Source: Streptomyces iranensis
GTDB lineage: Bacteria > Actinomycetota > Actinomycetes > Streptomycetales > Streptomycetaceae
Direction of reading: 5' to 3'
Length of the DNA stretch: 64,000 nucleotides
Assembly (NCBI RefSeq): GCF_017874715.1
Contig: NZ_JAGGLR010000011.1
Location: 1-64,000 of the forward strand
Notes under the pieces: model-generated
Database searches by the model: none
The model's input: the letters and a program-made list of their open reading frames with translations, nothing else
What the model was told of the DNA's origin: nothing
Shown here: positions 1 to 8,345 of the stretch, one piece after another
How positions within the stretch are numbered: position 1 is the stretch's first letter
Layout of the letters: each line of letters opens with the position of its first letter
Made by a program: the position numbers and the translations under genes

Positions 1-24
1 GCCCGACGCGCGCGGCCCCCGCCA

Positions 25-107
25 CCCCCCCCCCCCCCCGCGGCGGGGGGGGGGGGGGCCCCCGGGGGGCGCGGGGCGGGCCCCCCCCCCCCCCGGCCCC
101 CCCCCCC
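25..107. repeat. Low-complexity poly-C/poly-G tract
   Basis: Homopolymer runs of C15 (25-39), G14 (45-58), C14 (81-94) and C11 (97-107) lie within about 80 bases. No coding potential is visible. It sits downstream of the last gene of operon A and could fold into G/C hairpins, but such long homopolymers are unusual even for an actinomycete. A sequencing or assembly artefact is at least as likely as a real element. Confidence 0.7.
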
Positions 108-135
108 GCGACGGTGGAGGAACCCCGGCCCGCGG

Positions 136-693
136 TCACGCGGCGACCACGCCCGCCGAGTACGGGCCGCTCAGCGCCGCCGAGAACTGGTCGACGAGCC
201 GTTCGAGCGCCTCCCGCGTGGTGGGGTCCACCACCACGCCCCCGTCCTTCCCCACCTCGATGTGCTTGTCCAGCACGAACCAGCCCGGTGTGATGTGCGC
301 GGGGCCCATGGAGGCGAGCACGGGGCGCAGCCCGTAGTCGATGGCCAGCACATGCGCGGTGCTGCCGCCGGTCGCCAGCGGCAGCACGGTCTTGCCCTCC
401 AGCGCGAACTGGGGCAGGAGGTCGAGCAACGACTTCAGCAGTCCCGAATACGCGGCCTTGTAGACCGGGGTGCCGATGACCACACCGTCGGCCCGGGTGA
501 CGAGCTCCGTGGCGCGCACGATCTCCGGATGCCCGAAGTCCGCGTGCAGCAGGGCCTCGGCCGGAAGCGTACGGACGTCCAGTGGGATCACCTGGTGTCC
601 CTGGGCGGTGAGCCGGGAGTCCAGGCTGCGCAGGAGCCGGGCGGTGCGGGAGGTGGGGGAGGGGCTGCCGGAGATGGAGAGGATGGTGGGCAT
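136..693 (-). CDS. ssuE: NADPH-dependent FMN reductase, SsuE-like
   Basis: A 185-residue flavodoxin-fold FMN reductase expected to supply FMNH2 to SsuD and the other two-component monooxygenases in the window. The start chosen gives the family N-terminus MPTILSISGSPSPTSRTARL, whose G-S-P-S-x-x-S loop binds the FMN phosphate. The TPVYKAAYSGLLKSLLD segment is the usual SsuE substrate/flavin motif. An open frame continues upstream to 1074 but that part shows no homology. It is the last gene of minus-strand operon A, about 120 bases after the FAD-linked oxidase, and no separate promoter is obvious. It is the only recognisable flavin reductase in the window, so it may serve many monooxygenases. 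The function is well supported by motif and context; the physiological partners are inferred. Confidence 0.9.
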   Translation of the reverse strand: MPTILSISGSPSPTSRTARLLRSLDSRLTAQGHQVIPLDVRTLPAEALLHADFGHPEIVRATELVTRADGVVIGTPVYKAAYSGLLKSLLDLLPQFALEGKTVLPLATGGSTAHVLAIDYGLRPVLASMGPAHITPGWFVLDKHIEVGKDGGVVVDPTTREALERLVDQFSAALSGPYSAGVVAA

Positions 694-811
694 GGCGGGG
701 TTCACCTCGAAGACGTCGGTACGGAAGGAGCGGAAACGAAGGGGAAGAGGGGGGAGGGGACACAAGGACCGGTGCCGGTCATCGGCACGACGGCCCCGGC
801 CCCGGCTGATC

Positions 812-2251
812 TCATAGCGCCTTGCCCGGGTTGAGGATGCCGTGCGGATCGAAGGCCGCTTTGAGGCGACGCTGGAGCGCGTGCTGGTCCGGGCCGAGCT
901 CGTCGCCGAGCCAGCGGCGCTTGAGGGTGCCCACGCCGTGTTCGCCGGTGAGCGTGCCACCGAGGCGGAGCGCGGCCGTGAAGATGTCGCCCGCCGCCCG
1001 CCAGGCGGCGTCCGGGACGGCGGGGAGGGCCGGGTCGAGGACGAGAATGGGGTGGAGGTTGCCGTCGGCGGCATGGGCGAAGGTGAAGATCCGCACCCCG
1101 TGCCGGTCCGCCGCGGCGTCGATCTCCCTTACGGCGGCCGCCAGTTGGTTCCTGGGGACGGCGATGTCCTCGATCAGCGGACGGCCCAGCCGCTCCAGCG
1201 AGGGCAGGGCGAGCCGACGGGCCGCGAGCAGCCGATCCGCCTCGGCCGGATCCTCGGTGACCTCGACCGAGTCGGCCCGTCCGCGCAGCTGCCGTACGGC
1301 CGCGTCGGCCTCGGCGGCCGCACCCCGCCCGTCGCACTGCAAGAGCAGCAGGGCGCCGCCGCGCGACCGCAGATCCGTGCCCTGGGCGTCGTCCACCGCG
1401 CCCAGCACCGGGCCGTCGAGCAGTTCGGCCATGGCGGGCTCGATCCGGGCGGCGGTGAGCGCGGAGACGGCCTCGGCCCCTTCGGCGAAGGTGGCGAAGT
1501 ACGCGGCGACCGTGACGGTCTCCTCCGGCACCGGGCGCAGCCGTACGGTCGCGGCAGTGATCACACCCAGGGTGCCCTCGGAGCCGGTGAGCAGGCCCGT
1601 CAGGTCATAGCCGGTGACGCCCTTGACGGTGCGCCGGCCGGTCCGTATCGACGTCCCGTCCGCCAGCAGCGCGTCAAGGCCCAGGACGGCGTCCCTGGTC
1701 ACCCCGTACTTGGCGCAGCGGAGCCCGCCCGCGTTGGTCGCGATGTTCCCGCCGACGGTCGAGATCGCCGCGCTCGCCGGGTCGGGCGCGTAGCGCAGCC
1801 CGAACTCTCCCGCCGCACGGTCCAGGTCGGCCGTGATGACCCCCGGCTCGACGACGGCGATCTGCTCCTCGGGGCTCAGCTCCAGGACGCGGTTCATGCG
1901 TGACAGGTCGAGGACCACACTGTCCGCGCCCGCGCTCGCCCCGCCGGAAAGACCCGTCCCCGCCCCGCGCGGCACGACCGGCACCCGCAGGACGTGCGCG
2001 TGCCGCAGTGCCGTCTGGACATGCTCGGTGTGCGTGGCGTGGACGACCGCGAGCGGAAGGCCCGCCGGGCGGCTTCCGGATCGGTCGGTGGCATACGGGC
2101 CGGTGGCCTCGGGGCCGGTGCCCAGTGTCCCGTCGGGCAGGTCGCGGCGCAGCGCCGCCAGCAGCGCGGCGGCGGTACCCGTATCGGTGGCGTGCGCGGA
2201 TGCGGAGTCGGTGCGGTCGGCCGTATCCGCATCGGACAGCGGGACGGTCAT
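812..2251 (-). CDS. FAD-linked oxidase, GlcD/D-lactate dehydrogenase family
   Basis: A 479-residue cytosolic flavoprotein of the 2-hydroxyacid oxidase type (glycolate/D-lactate oxidoreductase). The N-terminal PCMH FAD-binding domain carries VPRGAGTGLSGGA near residue 95 and GGNIATNAGG near residue 170. The C-terminal FAD-oxidase domain carries FAHAADGNLHP and GGTLTGEHGVG, which in the family hold the catalytic histidine region. Length is normal. The start codon overlaps the stop of the upstream SfnB-like gene by ATGA, so it is translationally coupled within operon A. A plausible but unproven role is oxidation of a 2-hydroxy acid left after C-S bond cleavage. The family call is secure; the substrate is unknown. 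Confidence 0.88.
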   Translation of the reverse strand: MTVPLSDADTADRTDSASAHATDTGTAAALLAALRRDLPDGTLGTGPEATGPYATDRSGSRPAGLPLAVVHATHTEHVQTALRHAHVLRVPVVPRGAGTGLSGGASAGADSVVLDLSRMNRVLELSPEEQIAVVEPGVITADLDRAAGEFGLRYAPDPASAAISTVGGNIATNAGGLRCAKYGVTRDAVLGLDALLADGTSIRTGRRTVKGVTGYDLTGLLTGSEGTLGVITAATVRLRPVPEETVTVAAYFATFAEGAEAVSALTAARIEPAMAELLDGPVLGAVDDAQGTDLRSRGGALLLLQCDGRGAAAEADAAVRQLRGRADSVEVTEDPAEADRLLAARRLALPSLERLGRPLIEDIAVPRNQLAAAVREIDAAADRHGVRIFTFAHAADGNLHPILVLDPALPAVPDAAWRAAGDIFTAALRLGGTLTGEHGVGTLKRRWLGDELGPDQHALQRRLKAAFDPHGILNPGKAL

Positions 2252-3423
2252 GTCGGCCTCTCACTTCGTGTGCCGAGCGCGGCCGTGCCGATGGCGAGCA
2301 GCGCCGTGTCTTCCTGCGGGGCGTGTACCGGGGCGCACTGGACGTCCCGGAAGTGGCGCTCCAGGGGGTTGTCGCGGGACAGCCCCGGATTCCCCAGCAG
2401 CCGCAACCCCAGGGCGACCGCCTCGGTGGCATGCCGGTCCGCCAGGACACGGGCGCCCAGCGCGTGTTCGGGGGTGTACGAGCCGTCGGCCGCGTCGACC
2501 CGCTCCGCACCCGTGAACACCAGGTGTTCGGCGGAGTCCAGCCGCAGCGCGATCTCACCGGCCACGCGCCGGAAGCGCTCGGTACGGGCCACCGGATGGC
2601 CGAGGTTGGCGGGGATCCGCTCATGGGCGAAGCGGTGGACATGACCCTGGGCGGCCCGCGCCACGCCCAGGTAGAGGGCGGCCAGCGGCAGGTGGAGGGC
2701 CGCGCCCGCGCGGTTGTCCTGCTCCGCCGCGGCGCCGTACTCGGCCAGGTCGATGACGTTGCCTTGGGGAATCTCGACGTCGTGCAGCGCGATGTCATGG
2801 CTTCCGCTGGCGCGCAGCCCCAGATGGTTCCAGCGGTGAGTGATCTCGATTCCGGGCGCGGTGCCGGGCACCAGGAAGGTGCCGACCCGCGGCGTGGGCT
2901 CGTCCGTGGTGGCCCAGACCAGCAGCCAGTCCAGCCCTTCCACACCGGTCGCGAAGCGCTTGTGGCCGCTGAGTGCCCAGCCGTGCGCCGTGCGGCGGGC
3001 CACCGTCGCGGGCAGCCCTCCCCGCGCGGGCGAGCCGAGTTCGGGTTCGACACGGATGTGGTTGAGCAGCACCGGCCGCGAAGCGGCGTCGGCCAGCACC
3101 TGCCCGTAGAGCTCTTCCGGCCAGTGCGGCCGCACGGCCTGGCGGCGGTGGACGGAGAGGCTCATGGCGGCGATCAGCGCCACCGACGGATCGCCTTCGC
3201 CGAGCGCGTGCAGGATGCGCGCGGTGTCCGCCACCCCGAGTGCGGGGCCCCCGTACCGCTCGCCGACGGTGGCGGTGAGCAGTCCGGCCTCGTGGGCGGT
3301 GCGGATCCCCTCGGCCGGAAACGTGCCGTCGCGGTCGTACCCGGCCGCGGTGGTGGCGAGCCGTCGCGTCACGGAGGACAGCGAGGTCAGGTCCGGGGCG
3401 GGAAGCGAAAAGCCGATGGTCAT
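2248..3423 (-). CDS. Acyl-CoA dehydrogenase-fold flavoprotein, SfnB/DszC-like
   Basis: A 391-residue protein with the acyl-CoA dehydrogenase fold: an N-terminal helical domain, a central beta domain and a C-terminal four-helix bundle ending in NPLERHFRDVQCAP. In sulfur-regulated actinobacterial operons these proteins are usually flavin-dependent monooxygenases (SfnB, DszC type) rather than acyl-CoA dehydrogenases. It overlaps the upstream binding-protein gene and the downstream FAD oxidase gene by four bases each. I see no convincing acyl-CoA dehydrogenase catalytic glutamate, which fits the monooxygenase reading. It may act on a sulfone, sulfonate or thioether using FMNH2 from SsuE. The fold is confident; the substrate is inferred from context only. 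Confidence 0.82.
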   Translation of the reverse strand: MTIGFSLPAPDLTSLSSVTRRLATTAAGYDRDGTFPAEGIRTAHEAGLLTATVGERYGGPALGVADTARILHALGEGDPSVALIAAMSLSVHRRQAVRPHWPEELYGQVLADAASRPVLLNHIRVEPELGSPARGGLPATVARRTAHGWALSGHKRFATGVEGLDWLLVWATTDEPTPRVGTFLVPGTAPGIEITHRWNHLGLRASGSHDIALHDVEIPQGNVIDLAEYGAAAEQDNRAGAALHLPLAALYLGVARAAQGHVHRFAHERIPANLGHPVARTERFRRVAGEIALRLDSAEHLVFTGAERVDAADGSYTPEHALGARVLADRHATEAVALGLRLLGNPGLSRDNPLERHFRDVQCAPVHAPQEDTALLAIGTAALGTRSERPT

Positions 3424-4460
3424 GAGGCGAGTTCCGTACGCAGTCGCGGGGTCAGACGGTCGCTCCAGAATTCGCTCACCGTCAGCTTCCGCCGCACTGC
3501 CCCGAGGTCACCGAAGGCGTCGGCGACCTTCTGCTCGGAGGCGGTGGCCCCGGCGCTCACCGGCCGTATCCCGGTCCTGCGCTGGGCCTCTCCCGCCGTG
3601 AACTCCTCCAGCGCCTGGTCCACCGGCTGGTGGGTGGCGGCGGCCATGAGCTTCGCGTACTCCTCTCGGCGCCCGTCGCGCACATAGGCGAACGCCTTGT
3701 CGATACGGGCCAGCAGATCCGCCAGCGCTCGGCGCTCGGCCGCGCCGCCGAGGGTGTCGTCCGAGGCCGTCCACAGGAAGTTGCCGGAGAGGATGTCCTT
3801 GCCGGAACCGATGGTGCGGGCGCCCCGCTGATGGGCGGTGATGACCGCGTTGCCGTATCCGGCGAACGCGTCGATGGAACCGCCGTTCAGCGCGGCGATC
3901 CCCTTGTCGGGATCGAGCGGGGCGGCCTCGATGTCGTCCCAGCCGAGCCCGGCCCGCTTCAGCAGTTCGTAGAGGAAGTAGTGGGCGGTGGTGTTCTTGA
4001 CGTAGCCGACCCTCTTGCCCCGCAGCTGCGAGATCGAGGTGATCGAGGACCCCTTGGGGGCCACGACCTCCTGGTTGAGGGTGTTGCCGCGCCTCACGGC
4101 CACGACCTTGAAGTTCGGCTTTCCGTCGGCCGCTGCGAAGACCGGCGGGATCTCGCTGGAACTCGCCACGTCCAGCGCACCGGCGCGCACCGCCTCCAGT
4201 TGCCTGTCGCCGCCCTGGAACAGGCTCCACTTCACCTGGTACGGAGTGTCGTCCAGGTGCGCGAACTTCAGCAGGGCCTCCTCCTCCTTCCAGCCGGTCG
4301 CCCCGACCCGGAGGGTGACGGAGGATCCCTTCCCGTCCCCGTCCGCTCCCGCGGTGCCGCCACAGGCGCTCAGCGCACCGGCGGTCAGCGCCACGACGGC
4401 GGCGAGAGCGGTACGGGCGCGGGCGCGCCGGAAGCGGGAGCGGGCCGGTGGCCTGGGCAT
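3420..4460 (-). CDS. Aliphatic sulfonate ABC transporter substrate-binding lipoprotein
   Basis: A 346-residue SsuA/NMT1-type periplasmic-fold lipoprotein. An arginine-rich n-region is followed by a hydrophobic stretch and the lipobox LSAC. Downstream segments VTLRVGATGWKEEEALLKFA and LRGKRVGYVKNTTAHYFLYE are typical of SsuA. I prefer the ATG at 4460 because AAAGG lies 10 bases upstream; an ATG at 4478 is also in frame but is preceded by a pyrimidine tract. It is the second substrate-binding protein of operon A, placed after ssuD. It may give the shared SsuBC permease a second ligand specificity. Confidence 0.88.
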   Translation of the reverse strand: MPRPPARSRFRRARARTALAAVVALTAGALSACGGTAGADGDGKGSSVTLRVGATGWKEEEALLKFAHLDDTPYQVKWSLFQGGDRQLEAVRAGALDVASSSEIPPVFAAADGKPNFKVVAVRRGNTLNQEVVAPKGSSITSISQLRGKRVGYVKNTTAHYFLYELLKRAGLGWDDIEAAPLDPDKGIAALNGGSIDAFAGYGNAVITAHQRGARTIGSGKDILSGNFLWTASDDTLGGAAERRALADLLARIDKAFAYVRDGRREEYAKLMAAATHQPVDQALEEFTAGEAQRRTGIRPVSAGATASEQKVADAFGDLGAVRRKLTVSEFWSDRLTPRLRTELAS

Positions 4461-4511
4461 TCGGATGGTGCCTTTCATGAGGAGAACGGGAAAGGAGACG
4501 GCGGCCGGGTG

Positions 4512-5612
4512 TCAGGCGGCCGAGGTGGCGGCGCGGTGCGCCAGCTCCTGACGGACCAGCGGCAGTACCTGACGCCCGTAGTCGATGGCGTCGTTGAGCG
4601 GGTCGTAGCCGCGGATGGACAGCAGCTCGCAGCCGATGTCGACGTAGTCGAGCAGCGCCTTGGCGACCGTCTCCGGGGAGCCGACCAGCGCCGTGGAGGC
4701 ACCGGCGGCATTGGTGGCCGCGGCGGGCGCGGTCCACAGGCAGCGGTCGTGCACCTCGCCGCGCTCGGCGACGGCCAGCAGCCGCTGTGATCCGACGTTG
4801 GCCGGGGTGCCCCGGCCGACCGCCGGGTAGTGGCGGCGCTTGGCCCGCTCGGCGTGGTTGGCCTTGACCGCGCCAAGAGTGCGGTGGGCCTTCTCCCAGG
4901 CCAGCTCGTCGGTGGGGGCGATGATCGGCCGGAAGGACACCCAGATGCGTGGCCGGGGCCGGCCCGCGGCGTCCGCGTACGCGTTCACCGAGGCGATCTG
5001 CTCGGCGGTCTCCTTCAGCGGTTCGCCCCACAGTCCGAAGATGTCGCCCTGCTGCCCGCCCACCCGGTAGGCGTCCTCGGAGGAACCGCCCACCGAGATG
5101 GGGATGGTGCCGTGGTACGGGGTGACATCGGAGCGGAAGCCCTCGAAGCGGTAGTAGGGGCCCTCATGGGAGATCGGCCCGTCGGCCTCCCACACTCCGC
5201 GCAGGATCCGGATGTACTCGTCCGAGCGGGCGTACCGCTCGCTCTTGCTCAGATAGTCGCCCTCGCGGTGCTGCTCCTCGTCGTTGCCGCCGGAGATGAT
5301 GTGCACCACCAGCCGTCCGGCGCTGATCTGGTCCAGCGTGGCCAGCGCGCGGGCCGCGTGGGTGGGGAAGACCACCCCGGGGCGGTGGGCGAGGACCGGT
5401 TTGATGCGCTCGGTGTGATGGGCGACGAACTGGGCCAGCTGCAGCGCGTCCGGGGCGGCCGAGTGGTAGGTGACCAGGGTGTAGTCGAAGCCTCCGTCGT
5501 CCAGGGCTCGGGCGTATCGGCGGGCATAGTCCACATCGATTCCGGAACCCGCGGTGGGGTCGCCCTCGGTGGCGGGGTTGGGGTGGACGGCGCTGATGAA
5601 CTCCACGGGCAT
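4512..5612 (-). CDS. ssuD: FMNH2-dependent alkanesulfonate monooxygenase
   Basis: A 366-residue luciferase-like TIM-barrel enzyme that cleaves alkanesulfonates to aldehyde and sulfite using FMNH2 and oxygen. SsuD hallmarks are visible: EFISAVHPN at the N-terminus, LVVHIISGGNDEEQHREGD near residue 110, ISVGGSSEDAYRV near residue 185, RHYPAVGRGTPANVGSQRLL near 270, and RCLWTAPAAATNAAGAS followed by ALVGSPE and IRGYDPL. Length is normal. The start follows AAGGAG and lies eight bases after the stop of the first binding protein. It is the central enzyme of operon A and should be fed by SsuABC and SsuE encoded around it. The most secure functional assignment in the operon. Confidence 0.95.
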   Translation of the reverse strand: MPVEFISAVHPNPATEGDPTAGSGIDVDYARRYARALDDGGFDYTLVTYHSAAPDALQLAQFVAHHTERIKPVLAHRPGVVFPTHAARALATLDQISAGRLVVHIISGGNDEEQHREGDYLSKSERYARSDEYIRILRGVWEADGPISHEGPYYRFEGFRSDVTPYHGTIPISVGGSSEDAYRVGGQQGDIFGLWGEPLKETAEQIASVNAYADAAGRPRPRIWVSFRPIIAPTDELAWEKAHRTLGAVKANHAERAKRRHYPAVGRGTPANVGSQRLLAVAERGEVHDRCLWTAPAAATNAAGASTALVGSPETVAKALLDYVDIGCELLSIRGYDPLNDAIDYGRQVLPLVRQELAHRAATSAA

Positions 5613-5620
5613 GGCTGCGG

Positions 5621-6631
5621 TCACTCCTTGACGAGGCTGGTGTCGACGTGGTCGGCGAGGGTCGGGCTGGGGGTGAGCACACCGATGCCGTGCATCGTGT
5701 CGCCGACCTTCTGCACGGACCGGATCACCGGCTCGCTCACCGGCAGCAGCTCGCTGTTGGACTGGTCGACCAGGGCCTTGGCGACCGTGGCCGAGGCTCC
5801 GTTGTTGTGCTGGATGGCCTTGGCGTATTCCGCGGGGTGCCGGCGGGACCAGGCCAGCGCCTTGTCGAGGCGGCGCAGGTAGTCGGTGATGGCCTTCTTC
5901 TTCGCCGGGACCTGAAGGGCCTCCTCGGAGGCCCCGACGAAGCCGTAGCCGCTCACCCGCCCGTTCGCCCCGTTGATCAGGAGACGGCCGCCGTGCTGCT
6001 CGGCCACCGTCTTGTACACGCCGAACGTGGCCCAGACCTCGACCTTGCCGGAGGTGAAGGCGGCCTGGGCGTCGGTGGGCAGCAGATACTGCACATGGAC
6101 GTCCGAGTAGCTCAGCCCCGCCTGCTTCAACGCGTGCGCCAGCAGATACTCGGCGATGGACCCCTTGGCCGAGGAGACGACGACCTTCTTCCCCTTGAGG
6201 TCCTTGACGCTCTTCACGGGGGAGTTCTTCCGGACCACGATCCCGGTGTGGGTGCCGTCGTTGTGCAGCGCTCCGACGGCCTTGACGCGTACTCCGCCGG
6301 CGAGTGCCTGGAGCGTGGGCAGATCGGCGGCGTACGAGGTGTCGGCGGCCCCGGCCTGCACGGCTTGGAACAGCGGTGCGGCACCCTCGAACTCGGCCCA
6401 CTTCACCTTGTACGGCGTTCCCTCGAGGGCGCCGGAGGCTTCGAACAGCGTCTTCAGGTTCTTGGCCTGGTCGCCCAGGGTCAGTGTCACCTTCGACGGA
6501 TCGGTCTCGGACGCCGCCCGGCTGTCGCCCGCGCACGCGCTGGTGGCGAGGAGGGCGGTGAGCGACAGCGCGGCGCCGAGGGCGCGCGCCGCGGCCGTGG
6601 CCCCGCGGCTCCGGGTGTGCGAGCGATTCAT
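5621..6631 (-). CDS. ssuA: Sulfonate ABC transporter substrate-binding lipoprotein
   Basis: A 336-residue SsuA-family lipoprotein with a basic start, a hydrophobic h-region and the lipobox TSAC near residue 33. The mature part begins with DPSKVTLTLGDQAKNLKTLF and contains VKDLKGKKVVVSSAKGSIAEY, the usual ligand-cleft segment. The ATG overlaps the ssuB stop by four bases, giving the gene order ssuC-ssuB-ssuA-ssuD. It should deliver sulfonates to the SsuBC permease on the outer face of the membrane. A second, distinct binding protein is encoded at 3420-4460. Confidence 0.9.
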   Translation of the reverse strand: MNRSHTRSRGATAAARALGAALSLTALLATSACAGDSRAASETDPSKVTLTLGDQAKNLKTLFEASGALEGTPYKVKWAEFEGAAPLFQAVQAGAADTSYAADLPTLQALAGGVRVKAVGALHNDGTHTGIVVRKNSPVKSVKDLKGKKVVVSSAKGSIAEYLLAHALKQAGLSYSDVHVQYLLPTDAQAAFTSGKVEVWATFGVYKTVAEQHGGRLLINGANGRVSGYGFVGASEEALQVPAKKKAITDYLRRLDKALAWSRRHPAEYAKAIQHNNGASATVAKALVDQSNSELLPVSEPVIRSVQKVGDTMHGIGVLTPSPTLADHVDTSLVKE

Positions 6632-7374
6632 GTGGTCACCTCTTCACGATGGTGCGAAAGGGCCGAGGCGTCGTCGACGCCCAGCCGTCGCAGGAGTTCG
6701 CCGCGCAACGCCACGAAGTCGGGGGAGCCGAGGTCGCGCGGGCGGTCGAGGCCCACCTCCGCCTCGTAGGCGATGCGCCCGTCGTCCATCACCAGCACCC
6801 GGTCGGCCAGCAGCAGCGCCTCCTCGACGTCGTGCGTGACCAGCAGGATCGAGCAGCCGTGCCGCTGCCAAAGATCGGCCACCAGCCGCTGCGCCTTGCC
6901 GCGGGTCAGCGCGTCGAGCGCGCCGAACGGCTCGTCGAGCAGCAGCAGTTCGGGTTCGTGCACCAGCGCGCGGGCCAGGGAGACGCGCTGGGCCTGGCCG
7001 CCGGAAAGCGTCCGCGGCCAGGCGCCCGCGTACTCCTCGATGCCGACCTCGGCCAGATAGCGCCCGGCGAGCGCGCGGTCCCCGCCCGGCAGACCGAGCA
7101 CGACGTTGTGCCACACCCGCAGCCACGGCATCAGCCGTGGCGACTGGAAGGCCACCGAGCGCCGCCGCGGTACCTCCACCTCGCCCTCGGTCTCGCTGTC
7201 CAGCCCGGCGAGAATCCTCAGCAGCGTCGACTTTCCGCAGCCGCTCTGGCCGAGCAGCGCCACGAACTCGCCCGCACGGATGGTGATGTCGAGCCCGTCG
7301 AGCACGGTCTTGTCGCCGAAGGCGCGGGTCAGTCCGCGGACCTCCACACTGTTCGTGCCGTTCACCGCGGTCAT
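6628..7374 (-). CDS. ssuB: Sulfonate ABC transporter ATP-binding protein
   Basis: A 248-residue ABC ATPase of the SsuB/TauB type. Walker A is GQSGCGKST, the Q-loop region contains AFQSPRLMPWLRV, the signature is LSGGQAQRVSLARAL, Walker B is LLLLDEPFGALD and the H-loop is LLVTHDVEEA. The PRLMPW segment is characteristic of nitrate/sulfonate/taurine ATPases. The chosen ATG overlaps the ssuC stop by ATGA; the frame extends upstream without homology. It energises SsuC on the cytoplasmic face. Confidence 0.93.
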   Translation of the reverse strand: MTAVNGTNSVEVRGLTRAFGDKTVLDGLDITIRAGEFVALLGQSGCGKSTLLRILAGLDSETEGEVEVPRRRSVAFQSPRLMPWLRVWHNVVLGLPGGDRALAGRYLAEVGIEEYAGAWPRTLSGGQAQRVSLARALVHEPELLLLDEPFGALDALTRGKAQRLVADLWQRHGCSILLVTHDVEEALLLADRVLVMDDGRIAYEAEVGLDRPRDLGSPDFVALRGELLRRLGVDDASALSHHREEVTT

Positions 7375-8294
7375 GCTCCCTCCCCGTCGAACGAGGCCCG
7401 CCAGTCCAGCAGCCGCCGGGACAGCAGCCGCACCGCGAAGTCGCACAGCAGCCCCAGCACCGCGTACACGGCCAGGCACAGGACGATCACGTCCGTCTGG
7501 AAGTACTGCTGGGCGTTGCTCATCAGATAGCCGATACCGGCGTCCGCGTTGACCTGCTCGGCGAAGACCAGGGCCAGCCACGCGGTGGACAGCGCGTACC
7601 GCAGCCCCACCAGCGCACCGGGCAGCGCGGACGGCAGGATCACGTACCGGATCAGTCCGATACGGCCCAGGCCCACCATCCGCCCGGCCTCGATCAGCTG
7701 TGCGTCGGCGGAGCGGATGCCGCCGTAGATGTTGAAGTACAGCGGGTAGGTGACGCCGAGCGCCACCAGCGCGATCTTCGGTGTCTCGTCGATGCCGAAC
7801 CAGACGATGAACAACGGGATCAGGCCCACCCAGGGAATCGCGCGGAACATGCCCATGGACGCGTCGATGACGTCCTCGCCCAGCCGGAACAGACCGGCGG
7901 TGAGCGACAGGGTGAGCGCCACGGCCGCGCCGATGAGAAAGCCGAGGGCCGCTCGCCGGCCGGAGGCGGCGATGGCCTGCGGCAGCTCACCGGTGCCGAT
8001 GAGGTCCGCACCGCGCCGCACGACGTCCACGGGGGAGGCCAGCACGGTCTCGGGGAGCACGCCCGTCGCGGCGGCCAGGAACCAGAGCAGCAGCAGACCG
8101 ACCGGCCCGGAGGCCCGGCGCACCCCGCGCGGGACCCGGAGGCGGGGCCGGGCGCGCGGGGCGGTGGGGCGGGATGTCCGCGCCGCGGCGGGTTTGACGG
8201 GCGGCGTCGGGTCCTTCGCCGCACCGGGGGGTGGTGGTGCGGACGTGCGCGGGGGCGGTGAGGCCCCGGACACGGAGGAGTGCGGGGAGGGCAT
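7371..8294 (-). CDS. ssuC: Sulfonate ABC transporter permease
   Basis: A 307-residue integral membrane protein with about six transmembrane segments. The first is GPVGLLLLWFLAAATGVLP, and the last lies near LCLAVYAVLGLLCDFAV. The cytoplasmic EAA loop EAGRMVGLGRIGLIRYVIL contacts SsuB. The N-terminal 60 residues are rich in Pro, Arg and Ala and look disordered. I chose ATG 8294, preceded by GAGAGG at seven bases; a GTG at 8324 gives ten more residues but has no ribosome site. It overlaps ssuB by four bases. Confidence 0.92.
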   Translation of the reverse strand: MPSPHSSVSGASPPPRTSAPPPPGAAKDPTPPVKPAAARTSRPTAPRARPRLRVPRGVRRASGPVGLLLLWFLAAATGVLPETVLASPVDVVRRGADLIGTGELPQAIAASGRRAALGFLIGAAVALTLSLTAGLFRLGEDVIDASMGMFRAIPWVGLIPLFIVWFGIDETPKIALVALGVTYPLYFNIYGGIRSADAQLIEAGRMVGLGRIGLIRYVILPSALPGALVGLRYALSTAWLALVFAEQVNADAGIGYLMSNAQQYFQTDVIVLCLAVYAVLGLLCDFAVRLLSRRLLDWRASFDGEGA

Positions 8295-8345
8295 GGTGCG
8301 GCCTCTCGGTCGGGAAGTGTTCACAGGAGGTGTGCGGGCGGTGGA

